This document shows positions 38,974 to 46,984 of a DNA stretch of 64,000 nt, in pieces (position 1 is the first letter of the stretch; every line of letters begins with the position of its first letter). The stretch is taken from assembly GCA_014237715.1 (NCBI GenBank), contig JAAZZG010000002.1, forward strand, positions 186,001 to 250,000, in the 5' to 3' direction. This stretch comes from Acidimicrobiales bacterium (lineage in GTDB: Bacteria; Actinomycetota; Acidimicrobiia; Acidimicrobiales; MedAcidi-G1). Below the pieces are notes generated by a model. That model ran no database searches and was not told the DNA's origin. It saw nothing but the letters and a program-made list of their open reading frames with translations. Position numbers and translations under genes: made by a program.

Positions 38974-39420
38974 TCAGCTGGGGCGGATCGTGAGGCGGAC
39001 CGTCGTGCCGTCTGGACCGCTCTCCACCTCAGCCTTGTCGGCTAGGCGATGCATCAACGCCACACCCAAACCCGACTCGTGGCGAAGCCGCTCCGGGGTC
39101 TCCACATCGGGCAGGTCCGGCACTGCGTCGGGATCGAACCCGGGGCCGTGGTCCATCACCTCGACCAATACCTTGTCGTCCCCCACCCGACACCGGATTA
39201 GGACACGGTCCGGCGCACCGATCGCGCTCTGGGCCTCGATCGCGTTGGTGACTGCCTCGGATACCACGAGTCGGAGGTCGGCCACCCGTCCGGGCTCGAG
39301 CGGTGATTCGGTGCCGCCGCCCGAGACGGCGGCCGCACCCACCACAGCACGTACCAACTGCAGGAATTCAGGATGCGGAGGGACGGTCAACTCGATGCCC
39401 GCCACTGGAACCTCGTTCAT
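38974..39420 (-). CDS. RsbW/SpoIIAB-like anti-sigma ATPase, 148 aa
   Basis: An HATPase_c domain (GHKL) serine kinase of the anti-sigma class. The N-box reads VSEAVTNAIEAQ and the G1 box DHGPGFDP, with RHESGLGVALMHRLAD as the G2 region. Such proteins sequester a sigma factor and phosphorylate a STAS antagonist. The ATG overlaps the stop of the STAS gene (ATGA), a classic antagonist/anti-sigma pair. The matching sigma factor is not adjacent; the sigma gene at 41486 is of primary type and is probably not the target. Confidence 0.85.
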   Translation of the reverse strand: MNEVPVAGIELTVPPHPEFLQLVRAVVGAAAVSGGGTESPLEPGRVADLRLVVSEAVTNAIEAQSAIGAPDRVLIRCRVGDDKVLVEVMDHGPGFDPDAVPDLPDVETPERLRHESGLGVALMHRLADKAEVESGPDGTTVRLTIRPS

Positions 39421-39797
39421 GCCAGCGCCCGCCCGGCCATAGCCGTCGCGGCAGCATCCACGTCCCGGTGCAGAGCGAACACCCGATCCAGGTCGCACAT
39501 CTCGAACACGCGACGAATCCGGGGCTCAGGACACACCACCACCAGATCACCGTCGTGTGTCCGGAGTCGCCGAAGGGCACCGACCACCACGCCGAGCCCC
39601 GCGGAGTCCACGAAGTCGACCGCCGTCAGGTCCAGGACCACCAGGCGAGCACCACTGTCCACCACGGTCACCACGGCCTGACGAAGACTGGGAGCGCCAG
39701 CCATGTCAAGGTCACCCAGCACGGTCAGCACAACGGCGGTCGGACCACCCGAGGCATCGAGCGGACGCAGGTCACGGCTGAGGACGTCGAGTTGCAC
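39417..39797 (-). CDS. STAS-domain anti-anti-sigma factor, 126 aa
   Basis: A single STAS domain like RsbV/SpoIIAA. The phosphorylatable serine is in VDFVDSAGLGVVVGALR, preceded by LVVLDLTAVD. When unphosphorylated it binds the anti-sigma kinase encoded by the coupled downstream gene and frees the sigma factor. A second, unlinked STAS gene lies at 59812-60156. The 458 bp to the HAD gene hold only a doubtful ORF (39912-40226). Confidence 0.88.
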   Translation of the reverse strand: MQLDVLSRDLRPLDASGGPTAVVLTVLGDLDMAGAPSLRQAVVTVVDSGARLVVLDLTAVDFVDSAGLGVVVGALRRLRTHDGDLVVVCPEPRIRRVFEMCDLDRVFALHRDVDAAATAMAGRALA

Positions 39798-39911
39798 CTG
39801 TCTGATTCCCCTCCATGTAGTCGATCCGGCCCGGCCCGGTTCTCCACCAACGCTAGACCACCGATCCGACCCCGGTCCCTCACAAGAACGACCCGGAGGG
39901 CACCTCTGAAG

Positions 39912-40226
39912 TCAGCCCGTCATGTCGGGAGAGGCCCACCTCACTCCAGGAACATCACGGCCGAGGCGGTCAGCACCACATCGGGCAGCGCCGGACCGAT
40001 CTACGGCGTGTCGATCCGAGCCAGGTGGCGGATAGTCACCGTCGACCACCCGCTTGACGTCGATGTCCAGCGGGTTCAAGCCTGCGGAGCCGATCACCGC
40101 GTCCTCCACCCGGCGCAACGGTGACCGTCCGCCGCTACCCGGACCCCTTACGAGCATCGCGTTCCCCCGTCCGCCCTTCACCGGCCAGTAGATCTCCATC
40201 ACCACTCCCACGCGATCGTTCGTCAC
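39912..40226 (-). CDS. doubtful ORF, 104 aa, possibly decayed
   Basis: The only open frame in the 458-bp gap between the STAS gene and the HAD gene. The first about 60 codons (GTG start, VGVVMEIYWPVKGGRGNAML and on) have the strand's usual GC-rich third positions. The rest turns low-complexity (DGDYPPPGSDRHAVDRSGAA), while the next frame over reads protein-like (TVTIRHLARIDTP, stop, GPALPDVVLTASAVMFLE). That suggests a frameshifted remnant or chance. I recognise no family. Confidence 0.25.
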   Translation of the reverse strand: MTNDRVGVVMEIYWPVKGGRGNAMLVRGPGSGGRSPLRRVEDAVIGSAGLNPLDIDVKRVVDGDYPPPGSDRHAVDRSGAARCGADRLGRDVPGVRWASPDMTG

Positions 40227-40255
40227 CGATGGAGGAGCAGGAACCGGTCGGACTC

Positions 40256-41089
40256 ATGACGGTGCCCAGTCCCGACCTGAGGCAGCGCAATAGGATCGGA
40301 TTCGTGGAGGCGGCCTTCTTCGACCTCGACAAGACGGTCATCGCGCGGGCTTCGATGGCCGCGTACGGGCCGGCACTCCATCGAGCCGGCTACCTGAGTG
40401 CGCCGATGGCCCTCCGGGCCGCCTGGGGCCAGGTTCTATTCCGGTTCTTCGGCGCCGATGAGGGGAGCATGGCCCGGGCCCGCCAGACCGCCCTCCGTCT
40501 GGCCGCCGGCTGGGATCAGGAAGCCCTGCAGCGGTTCGCCCGTGACCATCTGGCTGAGGTCATCGAGCCCATTGTCTACGACGAGGCCCTCGACCTCTTC
40601 GCCCACCACCGTGCCGAGGGGCGCCTGCTGATCCTGGTGTCGGCGTCACCAGTGGAGATCGTGGCCCCGCTGGCCGATCACCTCGGCGTCGACGAGTTCA
40701 TCGCCACCACCCCAGAGACCGATGCTGACGGTAAGTACACCGGAGAGGTCGAATTTTACGCTCAGGGCCCAGACAAGGCGAACGCCATCAAACGGCTGGC
40801 TGACGACCGAGGCATCGACCTCGCGGGATCGTGGGGCTATTCGGACTCGGTTACCGACCTGCCGATGCTGGACGTGGTCGGCCATCCGGTGGCCGTGAAC
40901 CCCGACCGGTATCTCCGCCGGACGGCCGAGATCCGGGGTTGGCTGATCCGGGAGTTCGAAAATCCAGTACCCCTGGGGGACCGGGTTCCCATCGATCGGA
41001 ATTGGATCGCGGCGACCACGCTCTCCGCTCTGATCGTGGCCGCCATCGTGGCTCTGGCGCGCCGCATCGGACGCCGGCGGGCCGACTGA
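40256..41089 (+). CDS. HAD-IB family phosphatase with C-terminal membrane helix, 277 aa
   Basis: A haloacid-dehalogenase-superfamily hydrolase of the SerB/HAD-IB group. Motif I is AAFFDLDKTVIA, motif II lies in LILVSASPVEIV, Lys in PDKANAIKRLAD, and motif III GYSDSVTDLPML. One membrane helix closes the protein (ATTLSALIVAAIVALA) with a basic tail. Several starts are possible (ATG 40229, ATG 40256, GTG 40304); none has a strong ribosome site. Related actinobacterial proteins are fused or linked to acyltransferases. The substrate is unknown. Confidence 0.82.
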   Translation: MTVPSPDLRQRNRIGFVEAAFFDLDKTVIARASMAAYGPALHRAGYLSAPMALRAAWGQVLFRFFGADEGSMARARQTALRLAAGWDQEALQRFARDHLAEVIEPIVYDEALDLFAHHRAEGRLLILVSASPVEIVAPLADHLGVDEFIATTPETDADGKYTGEVEFYAQGPDKANAIKRLADDRGIDLAGSWGYSDSVTDLPMLDVVGHPVAVNPDRYLRRTAEIRGWLIREFENPVPLGDRVPIDRNWIAATTLSALIVAAIVALARRIGRRRAD

Positions 41090-41145
41090 ACCGACCGGAC
41101 TGACCGAGCGACAGGACCAACTGGCCCAGCCACCCGTCGGGTGCT

Positions 41146-41220
41146 CTAGATCGAGCGGACCTTCTTGACAGCGACGGCAACCAAGGTGCCGAGCGCAGCC
41201 AACATCACAAGCTTCTTCAT
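41146..41220 (-). CDS. very small membrane protein, 24 aa
   Basis: A 24-codon frame encoding MKKLVMLAALGTLVAVAVKK then VRSI. It has a basic start, one hydrophobic helix and a basic end, so it would sit in the membrane. GAGG lies 4-5 nt before the ATG at 41220; another ATG lies 9 bp upstream. It resembles in layout the very small DLW-39-type actinobacterial proteins but lacks their C-terminus. It lies between the HAD gene and tRNA-Sec. The evidence is composition and ribosome site only. Confidence 0.45.
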   Translation of the reverse strand: MKKLVMLAALGTLVAVAVKKVRSI

Positions 41221-41314
41221 GGTCCTCATGCTAGGTCCGGACCCCGCGTCGCGCACGGGGTGGTTACCCGTCGCGAAGTAGTGGCATCACGCCCGATCCC
41301 GTACCGTCACCGAT

Positions 41315-41410
41315 GGAGGTGTCTGAGTACCTGGTGGGCTCCCCCGCCTTCAAAGCGGGTGGGACGGGCGATCCCCGTCCGGCGGGTTCGATTCCCGTCC
41401 ACCTCCGCCA
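41315..41410 (+). tRNA. selC: tRNA-Sec (anticodon TCA)
   Basis: The gene is 96 nt including an encoded CCA. The acceptor GGAGGTG pairs with CACCTCC. The anticodon loop CTTCAAA sits on stem CCCGC/GCGGG, giving anticodon TCA (41350-41352) that reads UGA. A long variable arm GACGGG...CCCGTC and T-loop TTCGATT follow. The size, the long extra arm and the UCA anticodon together identify selenocysteine tRNA. selA and selB are at 54.9-58.0 kb. Confidence 0.96.
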
Positions 41411-41417
41411 GCCACAG

Positions 41418-41440
41418 CCCGACCCGATGAACGGGTCGGG
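41418..41440. terminator. hairpin between tRNA-Sec and sigma factor gene
   Basis: A perfect 9-bp stem CCCGACCCG/CGGGTCGGG with 5-nt loop ATGAA lies 8 bp after tRNA-Sec and 45 bp after the convergent sigma gene stop. No T-run follows on either strand, so it may act as a bidirectional or rho-assisted terminator or RNA end processing signal. Confidence 0.5.
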
Positions 41441-41485
41441 CGGCCGGCCCGTCGATGGGACGGTCCGAACCCAGTAGCCGGTTTC

Positions 41486-42451
41486 TCAGACCGCCAACAG
41501 GTCGCGTGCGCCGGTATCGCTGCTCGGGTGACGAAGCTTGGACATGGCCCGGGCCTCGATCTGACGGATCCGCTCCCTGGTCAGATTGAAGTGCTCCCCG
41601 ACCTCCTCGAGCGTGCGGGGCTCGCCCCGGTCCAGCCCGAAGCGCAACTTCAGGATCTCCCGTTCACGGGTATCCAGCGGTGCCAATAGACGGCTGATCT
41701 CCTCGGGCAGCAGCGAGGTGGCTGCGACCTCGAACGGCGACTCGGCCGCCCGGTCCTCGACGACGTCACCCAGTTCAGCATCGCCGTCCTCGCGCAACGG
41801 TTCGCTCAGCGACAGCGGTTCGGCCGCGAAGCGCAACGCCTCGGTGACCTTCTCCTCGGGCATCTCGACCTCAGCCGAGAGCTCGGCCAGCGTGGCCTGA
41901 CGTCCGAACTTCAGCTCGAGGCGGGACCGTGCCTTCTGCAGGCGGGCCAGGGTGTCACCGGCATGCACCGGAAGGCGAATGGTCCGCCCGGTGTTGGCGA
42001 TGCCGCGGGTGATGGCCTGACGGATCCACCAAGTGGCGTAGGTGGAGAACTTGAAGCCTTTGCGCCAGTCGAACTTCTCGACGGCGTGCATCAGACCGAG
42101 GTTGCCTTCCTGGATGAGGTCCAGCAACGGCAGCCCAGAGGCCTGGTACTTCTTGGCGATGGAGACGACCAGTCGGAGGTTGGACTGGACGAACGTGCGC
42201 TCGGCCTCCTCGCCCCGCTTGATATTGCGCTTCAGCTCGCGCTTACGGGCCGGCGTAAGGCTGTCGCCCTTGGCGGACATCTCGGCCCGACCCTCGATGC
42301 CCGCTTCGATCTGCTGGGCGAGGCGAACCTCACCCTCCTTGGTCAGCAGTGGATATTGACCAATATCGGTGAGATACAGCCGGACGAGGTCTTCCTCGTC
42401 CCGTTCGACCCGCTCCTTGGCCACCCTCGTCTCCTCCAGCCGGGGGAACAT
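41486..42451 (-). CDS. RNA polymerase sigma factor, sigma-70 primary/SigB-like, 321 aa
   Basis: It has region 1.2 (DLVRLYLTDIGQYPLLTKEG), region 2 (NLRLVVSIAKKYQASGLPLL and FDWRKGFKFSTYATWWIRQA), region 3 (PVHAGDTLARLQKARSRLEL) and region 4 (DTREREILKLRFGLDRGEPR and FNLTRERIRQIEARAMSKLR). It lacks the long N-terminal extension of SigA, so it is either a short primary sigma or a SigB/HrdD-type relative. The 233-bp gap upstream (42452-42684) has no gene; a small hairpin CGCCC-CGAA-GGGCG sits at 42515-42528. Confidence 0.92.
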   Translation of the reverse strand: MFPRLEETRVAKERVERDEEDLVRLYLTDIGQYPLLTKEGEVRLAQQIEAGIEGRAEMSAKGDSLTPARKRELKRNIKRGEEAERTFVQSNLRLVVSIAKKYQASGLPLLDLIQEGNLGLMHAVEKFDWRKGFKFSTYATWWIRQAITRGIANTGRTIRLPVHAGDTLARLQKARSRLELKFGRQATLAELSAEVEMPEEKVTEALRFAAEPLSLSEPLREDGDAELGDVVEDRAAESPFEVAATSLLPEEISRLLAPLDTREREILKLRFGLDRGEPRTLEEVGEHFNLTRERIRQIEARAMSKLRHPSSDTGARDLLAV

Positions 42452-42684
42452 CCGGCCCGTCTTACGGGACCGCCGTTCACCGAATCATTCGCCTGTCAAC
42501 ACACCCGATCGGCTCGCCCCGAAGGGCGGATGGTGGGTCGGATGGCAAAGTTGCCCCCACTCCCCCGATCGACCGTCACCATATCCACGACCCTCTGGAT
42601 GCCAACACGAAAAGGTGACCGCCGTCACGAAGCATGACGATACCGGCGGGACCTGTCATGGATGGCCCGCCATGGAACAACGGC

Positions 42685-43149
42685 TCATGGATGGCGAGGC
42701 CGGTCCGCGAGATCGGCGAGCACCAACCGCAGCACGCGACGCGCCGGCGCATCACCGACCGGCGAGAGTCGATCGGCCAGTCCCACGAGGTGGGCCACCA
42801 CGCCGTCCAGAACCGGGGCGACAGCCGCCGTCCGCGCCGAGGGCGCCACGTCGAGCATGGCCAGCACGGCGGTCAGTCGAACCGGGTCCGAGGCCGCGTC
42901 GCGTACCTCGGCCAACAACACCGACTCGGGGACCTGATCGCGCCACCATCCAGCGTGCTCGGTGAGACGCGCCGAAAGGGAGGCCATCGTGGCGGACGAG
43001 GCGATATCAGCCCCGTCGGTCGACCAGTCTCCCAACTGTCCAGCCAGCGCCTCGCAGAGGTCGGCCAACTGCGTGAACTCGCTGGTCCCACCCTCGGTGG
43101 TGAGTGATGTCGGTCCCTCATGCAACGGTGCATCGGTCACGGCAGTCAC
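42685..43149 (-). CDS. hypothetical protein, 154 aa, coupled to nadE
   Basis: I do not recognise a family. The protein is soluble and almost wholly helical in character, with no cysteine apart from LADLCEAL and no signal peptide. The segment AGWWRDQVPESVLLAEVRDA is the only distinctive stretch. Its ATG overlaps the nadE stop (ATGA), so it is translated with nadE. That context suggests but does not prove a link to NAD metabolism. Confidence 0.65.
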   Translation of the reverse strand: MTAVTDAPLHEGPTSLTTEGGTSEFTQLADLCEALAGQLGDWSTDGADIASSATMASLSARLTEHAGWWRDQVPESVLLAEVRDAASDPVRLTAVLAMLDVAPSARTAAVAPVLDGVVAHLVGLADRLSPVGDAPARRVLRLVLADLADRPRHP

Positions 43150-44873
43150 CCCCGGAAGTGGTTGACGATCGGCATGCGACGGTCGCGGCCGAACCCGCGT
43201 GTGGTCACCTTCGGACCGAGCGGCGTCTGGCGACGCTTGAACTCCGCTCCGTCCACGAGGCGGACCACCTGGTCCACCAGATCAGGATCGTGGCCCTCGG
43301 CCACCAGTTCGGCTCGGGTTCGATTGCCCTCCACGTAGGCCTCCAGCAGCGGGTCCAGCACGTCGTATAGCGGAAGGCTCTGGTCGTCTGTCTGGTCGGG
43401 CCGTAGCTCGGCCGACGGGGGCTTGGTAAGGATGCGTTCGGGAATGACCGGCTGTCCGTCTAGCCCCGGTTCCCCGGCATTGCGCCACCGACATAGGTCG
43501 TAAACCCTGGTCTTGTAGAGATCCCGGATCACCGCGTAGGCCCCCGCCGTGTCGCCGTACAGCGTCGAGTAGCCGACCGCCGACTCGCTCTTGTTGCCGG
43601 TGGTCAGCACCATCCATCCGTGGGCATTGGACAGGCCCATCAGCAGCACGCCGCGGATACGGGCCTGCAGGTTCTCGTCGACGAGGCCGGTCGGGCCCCC
43701 CTCGATGGCCCTGGCCAACACGCCGGTCAGGGCCAAATGGGCCTCTTCGATGGGAAGGACGTGGGCGTCGATTCCCTGAGAGGCGACCAGTGCCCGGGCG
43801 TCGTCCACCGAATGGTCGCTGGAGTACCGAGACGGCATGAGGACCGCGTGGACGTGGTCCGGGCCGAGGGCGTCGGCCGCGACGGTGGCTACCAACGCCG
43901 AGTCCACGCCGCCCGATAGGCCGAGACACACGTCGGTGAAGCCACTCTTGATGACATACCCGCGTGTGGCGGCCACCAGTGCCCCGTAGAGCTCGGCCGT
44001 CTCATCCAGTGGAGCCAGCGCGGGCACCACTAGACGGTCCGACCGTTCGACCGCCTCGGAAACCTCGATCACCGGCAGGGCGGTGCCCTGCGGGGGAACA
44101 CGATCGTTCACGGGGTCGTCTCCACCTCTGGAGACATCCACATCGACGATCACCACGGCCTCATCGAAACGCGGCGCCCGGGCCACGATTCGTCCCGACG
44201 GGTCAGCCACCATCGACCCGCCGTCGAACACCAACTGGTCCTGACCTCCGACCAGGTTCAGGTAGACCACCGGTCGTCCCGAGGAGGCAGCCGAGGCGGC
44301 CACCACCGACTCACGGGCCGCCTGCTTGCCCAGGTGGTACGGCGATCCGTTCACCGTGGCGATGAGGTCGGCACCACCGGCCACCAGGCGTTCGACCGGG
44401 CCACCGGCCACCCACAGGTCCTCACAGATAGCTAGACCCACCCGCACCCCGCCGATGCGGTGAAGCACCAGCGGAGCGGTGCCCGGCGCGAAGTCCCGTG
44501 CCTCGTCGAACACGTCGTAGGTGGGGAGGCACTCCTTGTGGTACGTCCCGATGATCCGGCCACCGTGGCAGACGGCCACCGCGTTGTGGGCCGGGCCGTC
44601 CGGCCCATCGGGCCCGACGTCAGCGAAGCCGACCACCAGGGTGCACGAACCGCTCGCCTCGGCCACCCGTTCGACAGCCTCACGGCTGCGGATCACGAAG
44701 CCGGGCTTGTGGACGAGGTCCTCGAGGGGATACCCGGTGACCGTCATCTCCGGATAGAGCGCCAGGTCGCAGTCGGCCACCTCATCGAGGGTGGCCAGCA
44801 CCCGGTCGACGTTGCCGTCCAGGTCGCCGACGACCGTGTCGATCTGCACCATCGCCAGCCGGACCCGGGTCAT
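43146..44873 (-). CDS. nadE: glutamine-dependent NAD+ synthetase, 575 aa
   Basis: It amidates deamido-NAD with glutamine nitrogen. The N-terminal nitrilase-fold glutaminase domain has the E-K-C triad in YPEMTVTGYPLE, TYHKECLPTYD and LAICEDLWVAGG. The C-terminal synthetase has the PP-loop GLSGGVDSALVATVAADALG, NLQARIRGVLLMGLSN and TGNKSESAVGYSTLYGD followed by AYAVIRDLYKT. ATG 44873 matches the family start (TRVRLAMVQIDT). It is followed by a coupled hypothetical gene. Confidence 0.95.
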   Translation of the reverse strand: MTRVRLAMVQIDTVVGDLDGNVDRVLATLDEVADCDLALYPEMTVTGYPLEDLVHKPGFVIRSREAVERVAEASGSCTLVVGFADVGPDGPDGPAHNAVAVCHGGRIIGTYHKECLPTYDVFDEARDFAPGTAPLVLHRIGGVRVGLAICEDLWVAGGPVERLVAGGADLIATVNGSPYHLGKQAARESVVAASAASSGRPVVYLNLVGGQDQLVFDGGSMVADPSGRIVARAPRFDEAVVIVDVDVSRGGDDPVNDRVPPQGTALPVIEVSEAVERSDRLVVPALAPLDETAELYGALVAATRGYVIKSGFTDVCLGLSGGVDSALVATVAADALGPDHVHAVLMPSRYSSDHSVDDARALVASQGIDAHVLPIEEAHLALTGVLARAIEGGPTGLVDENLQARIRGVLLMGLSNAHGWMVLTTGNKSESAVGYSTLYGDTAGAYAVIRDLYKTRVYDLCRWRNAGEPGLDGQPVIPERILTKPPSAELRPDQTDDQSLPLYDVLDPLLEAYVEGNRTRAELVAEGHDPDLVDQVVRLVDGAEFKRRQTPLGPKVTTRGFGRDRRMPIVNHFRG

Positions 44874-44942
44874 GGTCCCAGCGTACCGACGGGCTTCCAC
44901 CGCCCCAGCCGTGGAGGCGACGAAAGCCCGGGCGGGTTCCCG

Positions 44943-45554
44943 TCAGGAAGCCAGACGGTGCATCGACCGGTGGAGACCGGACGGGCCACCGCGACGGGTA
45001 GGGCTCTCGCCGTTAACCCGGGACGTGGCCCGCTCCTCGGCTCCGGCGAGAATCTCGTCGGCCCGGTCACGGTCCAGCTTCTCGTCGGCGACAGCCTGTT
45101 CGATTCGCTCGGACGCCGTAGCCACCAACTCAGCCACCAACTCGTCAACCCGCTCGCCGGCCAGCTCGGCCAGCGTCGCGCCGTCACGCAGGGCCATACC
45201 GAGGTCTCTCCGATCCATGTCCAGGAAGTCGGCCACCTGGCTGGCGAAGTGGGCCCGTCGGTCCCGCTTCTGCTTCAGCTGGTCCTGGCCACCGGAGCGT
45301 TCGCCGTGGCCGAACTTTTCTCCGACCTTCTCACCCTCATCCGGGCGATCAGCACCCCTGTGATCGGCGAACTGCTCGCGCATCTCGGTCATCCGTGCCG
45401 CCCGGTCCATCGGTGCGTCGGCCCAGGTATCCGCCGGGGTATCCGCCGCCGAATGAGCACCGGCCGTACCGATCGGCGACAGCGTGGCCACCAGAACTGA
45501 TCCCGCCATCAGCGACACCGCGGTAGCGATCACCCTGATCGTCATCTTCTTCAT
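44943..45554 (-). CDS. secreted helical protein of unknown function, 203 aa
   Basis: A signal peptide (MKKMTIRVIATAVSLMAGSV ... AGAHSA) is followed by a charged, helical, Asp/Glu/Arg-rich region. The last part, LAGERVDELVAELVATASER and AVADEKLDRDRADEILAG, resembles the EF-hand-like helical repeats of DUF2680-type secreted proteins. GGAG lies 9 nt before ATG 45554; the open frame runs 83 codons further without sense. It is preceded by the glnII terminator, so it has its own promoter. Confidence 0.75.
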   Translation of the reverse strand: MKKMTIRVIATAVSLMAGSVLVATLSPIGTAGAHSAADTPADTWADAPMDRAARMTEMREQFADHRGADRPDEGEKVGEKFGHGERSGGQDQLKQKRDRRAHFASQVADFLDMDRRDLGMALRDGATLAELAGERVDELVAELVATASERIEQAVADEKLDRDRADEILAGAEERATSRVNGESPTRRGGPSGLHRSMHRLAS

Positions 45555-45699
45555 CGCCTGCTCCTGTTCTCCCAGTCCTCGATGTACCGGGCTCCGTGGC
45601 CACCGTCGGTCGGCGGCATGGAGGCAACGATGCAAGGGCCAGATGAGGAGACGATGAAGGCCAACAGAGGGCCTGATAAAGAAAAACCGCCGAAAACAT

Positions 45700-45744
45700 C
45701 TGTCAAAAAGGCCGATGCCCCCGGGCGTGGAACCCGGGGGCATC
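45700..45744 (-). terminator. rho-independent terminator after glnII
   Basis: A perfect 12-bp stem GATGCCCCCGGG/CCCGGGGGCATC with 7-nt loop (45714-45744) is followed on the minus strand by GGCCTTTTTGACAG. It lies 40 bp after the glnII stop, and stem plus T-run make this the clearest intrinsic terminator in the window. Confidence 0.88.
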
Positions 45745-45783
45745 GAACGGCGGCCGGCAGAACCGGTCGAACGTTTGGACCGG

Positions 45784-46797
45784 TCAGCCGGCGAGGGCCT
45801 CACAACAGGTGTTGGTGATCAGACGGGTGACCACGTACGGATCCATGTTGGCGTTAGGGCGACGATCCTCGATGTAACCCTTCTGGTCGAGATTGACCTG
45901 CCACGGGATGCGGACCGATGCACCGCGGTCCGACACGCCATAACTGAACTGGTCGAAGCGTTGTGTCTCGTGCGCACCGGTGAGGCGCTCCTCGGAACCC
46001 AGGCCATAACCAGCGATGTGCTCCGCCGGCTTACCCTCGGCGCCCAGCGACTCGCACGCCGTGATGATGGCGTCGTAGCCCTCGCGCATTGCGTTGGTGG
46101 AGAAGTTGGTGTGCGCACCGGCACCGTTCCAGTCGCCCTTGATGGGCTTGGCGGCCACCGAGGCGTCCACTTGGAAGTCCTCGGCCACCCGGTACAGCAG
46201 GTAGCGGGCCATCCAGAGTTGATCGGCCACGGCCACGGTGTCGACCGGGCCGACTTGGAACTCCCACTGGCCGAGCATGACCTCGGCGTTGGTGCCCGAG
46301 ATGGCCAGGCCGGCGTCCATGCAGGCCTTGGTATGCGCTTCGACGATGTCGCGGCCGGCGACCTCGATGGCGCCCACGCCACAGTAGTAGGGGCCCTGCG
46401 GCGCTGGGTAGCCCTCAACAGGCCAACCCAGCGGACGGCCCTCCTGGAAGAAGGTGTACTCCTGCTCGATGCCGAAGATCGGCTCCTGGTCGGCGTACTT
46501 CTCGAGTGCCTCCACACAGGCAGCCCGCGTGTTGGTGGGGTGCGGGGTCATGTTCCCGTCGGGGAGGCAGACGTCGCACAGCACGAGGATGTCGTCACCG
46601 CCACGGATCGGGTCCGGGCACGAGAACACGGGCCGCAGTACACAGTCCGAGTTATCGCCGGGGGCCTGATTGGTGCTCGAACCGTCGAAACCCCAGATGG
46701 GGAGGTCCTGCGGGTCCTCGATGATTTTGGTCTTCGAACGAACGTAGGGAAGCGGCTCGGTGCCGTCGATCCAGATGTACTCAGCCCTGATGGCCAT
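45784..46797 (-). CDS. glnII: type II glutamine synthetase (GSII), 337 aa
   Basis: GSII is the decameric, eukaryote-like glutamine synthetase that fixes ammonia onto glutamate. Motifs: YIWIDGTEPLPYVRSKTKI at the start, WGFDGSSTNQAPGDNSDCVL, FGIEQEYTFFQEGRPLGWP, and PYVVTRLITNTCC at the end. ATG 46797 is chosen for its GGAG and family start; an open frame extends 63 codons upstream through the divergent promoter. It is transcribed away from a GSI gene and ends at a strong terminator. Confidence 0.95.
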   Translation of the reverse strand: MAIRAEYIWIDGTEPLPYVRSKTKIIEDPQDLPIWGFDGSSTNQAPGDNSDCVLRPVFSCPDPIRGGDDILVLCDVCLPDGNMTPHPTNTRAACVEALEKYADQEPIFGIEQEYTFFQEGRPLGWPVEGYPAPQGPYYCGVGAIEVAGRDIVEAHTKACMDAGLAISGTNAEVMLGQWEFQVGPVDTVAVADQLWMARYLLYRVAEDFQVDASVAAKPIKGDWNGAGAHTNFSTNAMREGYDAIITACESLGAEGKPAEHIAGYGLGSEERLTGAHETQRFDQFSYGVSDRGASVRIPWQVNLDQKGYIEDRRPNANMDPYVVTRLITNTCCEALAG

Positions 46798-46847
46798 GGT
46801 GATCTCCTGATCCTTGGGTCGGTCGGTCGGCCGCGTTGCCGGACACG

Positions 46848-46886
46848 TGAAACCTACGGGTGGAGTGGTTTCATGACTGTTTTCTA
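46848..46886. promoter_or_regulatory. candidate GlnR-type operator between glnII and glnA
   Basis: The 187 bp between the divergent starts holds an inverted repeat TGAAACC (46848-46854) and GGTTTCA (46867-46873) with a 12-bp spacer. On the minus strand AAAAC and GAAAC occur 11 bp apart, preceded at the same spacing by TTCAC. Streptomyces GlnR boxes are GTnAC-n6-GAAAC units with 11-bp periodicity, so the match is partial. A GlnR-like gene lies next to glnA. Confidence 0.5.
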
Positions 46887-46984
46887 ACTGTGAACGCCAT
46901 GTGAACGACGCGCTCTGGAACTGGCACTCCCGGCTCCGACGGACCCATGCTGGGCCCATGGACACGGAGCAAGTTGGTGAAGAC

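Noticed and set aside
41486-42451. Sigma gene as partner of the anti-sigma kinase at 38974-39420
   Set aside because: The protein has primary-type regions 1.2 to 4 and lies 2 kb away in another unit, so a partner-switching target is not supported.
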